NCBI GenBank assembly: GCA_014379925.1
Contig: JACMKY010000390.1
Location: 1-6,110, forward strand
DNA from: Cytophagales bacterium
Lineage (GTDB): Bacteria; Bacteroidota; Bacteroidia; Cytophagales; ES-bin-26
Length of the DNA: 6,110 nt
Reading direction: 5' to 3'
Position numbers and translations under genes: made by a program. The notes beneath the pieces are model-generated. The model saw nothing but the letters and a program-made list of their open reading frames with translations, had not been told where the DNA came from and ran no database searches. How positions within the stretch are numbered: the stretch's first letter is position 1; the number at the start of each line of letters is the position of its first letter. Shown here one piece after another: positions 3,964 to 6,110 of this stretch.

Positions 3964-6110
3964 ATGAAAAAACTCTTTTCCCTGCTGGCCCTGGTGTACG
4001 GCTGCCACGTAGCACTCGCTCAATCGCCGGGTACTCCGAACGGATCACAACCCGGCAACGCCATTCCTGGCCTGAACGCGCCCAAAGGCAACGGCCGCAT
4101 CACCGGGATGGTGCTGGATTCCGCCAGCCGACAGCCCGTCCCGTTTGCTACGGTGGCCCTGACTGACCCGACCAACGGCAAGCCCGTGGACGGAACGGTT
4201 TGCGATGAACAGGGAAAATTCACGCTCAACCGGCTCCCGGCGGGCCGCTACACCCTCAGCATCACCTTCATCGGCTACCAAACGGTGGAGAAAAGGTCGG
4301 TGGTCGTTGCCGACCGGGGTACGAACCTCAACCTCGGTACCCTGCTGATCGCCTCCCAAGCCAAGCAACTGGATGCCGTGACCATCACCGGACAGAAGGC
4401 GTTGATTGAAGAGCGGGTAGACCGTACGGTGTACAACGCGGAGAACGACCAGACCACCCGGGGCGGGGACGCAACGGACGTGCTGCGACGCGTGCCGATG
4501 TTGTCGGTGGACCTGGACGGCAACGTATCCATGCGGGGCAACCAGAACATCCGGGTTTTGATCAACAACCGGCCTTCCACCATCGCGGCCAACAGCGTGG
4601 CCGATGCCCTGCGGCAGATTCCGGCGGACCTGATCAAGACCGTGGAAGTGATCACCTCGCCCTCGGCCAAATACGACGCGGAAGGCTCGGCGGGCATTAT
4701 CAACATCATTACCAAGAAGAACACCCTACAGGGACTTACCCTGAACATAGACTCCGGCGTGGGCTTGCGGGGTTCCAACCTGGGACTCAACGGGGGCTAC
4801 CGCAAGGGCAAAATGGGCTTCTCGCTGGGGGGCTTCGGCCGGGCCAGCTACAACACCACCGGCAGCTTCGAAAGCATCCAACAGACCAACAGCGGAGACA
4901 CCCTCTTTGTCCTCAATACCCAACGGGCGGATGCCCGCGGCAACAACCTACGTGGCCGCTACACCCTGGGCTGGGATTACGACATCAACGCGCACAACGC
5001 CCTCTCCGCCTCGGTTCAGTACGGCCTCCGCAACGGGAACGACTTCCAGGACCGGCTGCGAACCCAGAGCTTCCAGAACGGCTTGCTGACCGGCAACAGC
5101 GTCCGGGACGTAGACGTGTCGGACTTGTCGGGCACGGTGGACGTTAACCTCAACTACACCCACACGTTCGAAAAACCCCAGCAGGAACTCAGTTTCCTGG
5201 CGCTCTACAGCCGGAACAACCGGACCAATGACTTCCTCAACAACATTCTCCAGGACGGCGACTATTCGGTGCTGAGTCGCCTCAAAAACCTCAACGAAAG
5301 CAATAACCAGGAATCTACCATCCAGGCCGACTATCAGACCCCCATTGGCAAGACCCAACTGTTCGAAATAGGGGGTAAGAACATCGCCCGCCGGGTAACC
5401 AGCGACTACGAATACCTCTTCGCCGAAGGAAGCAACGGTCCGTTCGTGCCCGACCCCACCCGCCAGTTGAGCAACGTGTTCAACTACGACCAGAACGTGA
5501 CGGCCGGCTACTCGTCGTACACCCTTGGCTTCCTGAAAACCTACAGCCTCAAGGCCGGGGCGCGCTACGAGTACACCACCATCAACGCGCGTTTCCAGGA
5601 CAACCAGGCCGTTACCATTCCCTCCTACGGGGTGCTGGTGCCCAGCGTCAACGTTTCCAAGAGATTAAAGAACGGCAATTCGGTGAAGGCGGCCTATAAC
5701 CGGCGGATCCAACGCCCTTCACTCCAGTTCCTGAACCCGAACCTGCAGGCGTCCAATCCCTTGAACGCTACGATCGGCAACCCGAACCTCCGGCCGGAGT
5801 TCACCAACAACTACGAGCTGTCTTTCAATACCAACCTCAAGGGTACTTTCCTCACCTTTTCGACCTTCCTGCGCAACACCAACAACGCCATTCAGCCCGT
5901 GCGGAACGTGCTCGGCCGGGACACCATCCTGACTACCTACCAGAACATCGGCCGGGAAGACGCGTACGGATTGAGCGTGTTCGCCAACGTCAACCTTTCC
6001 AACAAACTTTCGCTCAACGGCGGGGGGGACGTGTACTACGCAGACCTGAACAACAACGTTTCCGATCCGCTGTACAACGCCAGCAACCAGGGTTGGGTGT
6101 ACAGCGGCCG
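3964..6110 (+). CDS. Outer-membrane beta-barrel / TonB-dependent-receptor-like protein (3' truncated)
   Basis: The frame is open from the ATG at 3964 to the window edge: 715 codons plus two bases, with no stop. The start gives a clear signal peptide: KK, a hydrophobic core LFSLLALVYG, and a likely cleavage after VALA at residue 19, before QSPG. A carboxypeptidase-regulatory-like domain follows at about 45-130 (GRITGMVLDSASRQPVPFATV; LPAGRYTLSITFIGYQ). The plug is at about 155-250, with DVLRRVPMLSVDLDGNVSMRG, IRVLINNRPS and SAKYDAEGSAGIINIITKKN. The beta-barrel starts near 255 and includes the family-typical YNRRIQRPSLQFLNPNL (about 579-595) and GNPNLRPEFTNNYEL (605-619). These features fit the Bacteroidota outer-membrane beta-barrel family related to TonB receptors rather than classical SusC. 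Such proteins usually run to roughly 780-830 residues, so about 70-120 residues are probably missing. Substrate is unknown; no SusD partner is visible, though one could lie to the right. It is divergent from the two-component genes. Confidence 0.93.
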   Translation, partial: MKKLFSLLALVYGCHVALAQSPGTPNGSQPGNAIPGLNAPKGNGRITGMVLDSASRQPVPFATVALTDPTNGKPVDGTVCDEQGKFTLNRLPAGRYTLSITFIGYQTVEKRSVVVADRGTNLNLGTLLIASQAKQLDAVTITGQKALIEERVDRTVYNAENDQTTRGGDATDVLRRVPMLSVDLDGNVSMRGNQNIRVLINNRPSTIAANSVADALRQIPADLIKTVEVITSPSAKYDAEGSAGIINIITKKNTLQGLTLNIDSGVGLRGSNLGLNGGYRKGKMGFSLGGFGRASYNTTGSFESIQQTNSGDTLFVLNTQRADARGNNLRGRYTLGWDYDINAHNALSASVQYGLRNGNDFQDRLRTQSFQNGLLTGNSVRDVDVSDLSGTVDVNLNYTHTFEKPQQELSFLALYSRNNRTNDFLNNILQDGDYSVLSRLKNLNESNNQESTIQADYQTPIGKTQLFEIGGKNIARRVTSDYEYLFAEGSNGPFVPDPTRQLSNVFNYDQNVTAGYSSYTLGFLKTYSLKAGARYEYTTINARFQDNQAVTIPSYGVLVPSVNVSKRLKNGNSVKAAYNRRIQRPSLQFLNPNLQASNPLNATIGNPNLRPEFTNNYELSFNTNLKGTFLTFSTFLRNTNNAIQPVRNVLGRDTILTTYQNIGREDAYGLSVFANVNLSNKLSLNGGGDVYYADLNNNVSDPLYNASNQGWVYSG

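Noticed and set aside
3994..4005. Possible lipoprotein signal (VYGC) in the receptor signal peptide
   Set aside because: Tyrosine at -2 fits a lipobox poorly, and a better signal peptidase I site (VALA before Q) follows five residues later. Receptors of this family are not lipoproteins.
4275..4790. 171-codon minus-strand frame inside the receptor gene
   Set aside because: It lies opposite the plug domain, which has unmistakable receptor motifs in the plus frame; no domain in the minus frame.

Overview
The window looks like chromosomal DNA from a moderately GC-rich member of the Bacteroidota, probably Cytophagales-like (the lower rank is a guess). Four things point that way. The first gene ends in a type IX secretion sorting domain. 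The sensor kinase is of the LytS/YehU type and is paired with a LytTR response regulator. The right-hand gene is an outer-membrane beta-barrel receptor with an N-terminal carboxypeptidase-regulatory-like domain. The start codons I examined lack clear Shine-Dalgarno sequences.

Layout, left to right. Bases 1-1649 (+) are the 3' part of a gene for a secreted modular protein: ELWxxDGT repeats, two nearly identical PA14 domains, then the type IX sorting tail. Bases 1650-1827 are a short convergent gap with a perfect 14-bp hairpin and a second, weaker hairpin followed by T's. Bases 1828-2559 (-) encode a LytTR response regulator and 2553-3596 (-) its membrane histidine kinase; the two genes overlap by 7 bases. 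Bases 3597-3963 are a 367-base divergent intergenic region with no gene, but with a chain of small inverted repeats and a G-poor leader carrying repeated TCTAC units. Bases 3964-6110 (+) are the 5' part of a TonB-dependent-receptor-like gene that runs off the right edge.

How the genes may work together: kinase and regulator almost certainly form one two-component system and are translated from one message. The receptor is divergently transcribed from the same intergenic region, so it is the nearest candidate target of the regulator, but nothing in the sequence proves this. The secreted PA14 protein converges on the two-component genes and need not be related to them. All genes belong to known families, and I do not see a clearly undescribed system. 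The points most worth a second look are the PA14 duplication, with many silent and few amino-acid differences, and the structured region between the divergent genes.
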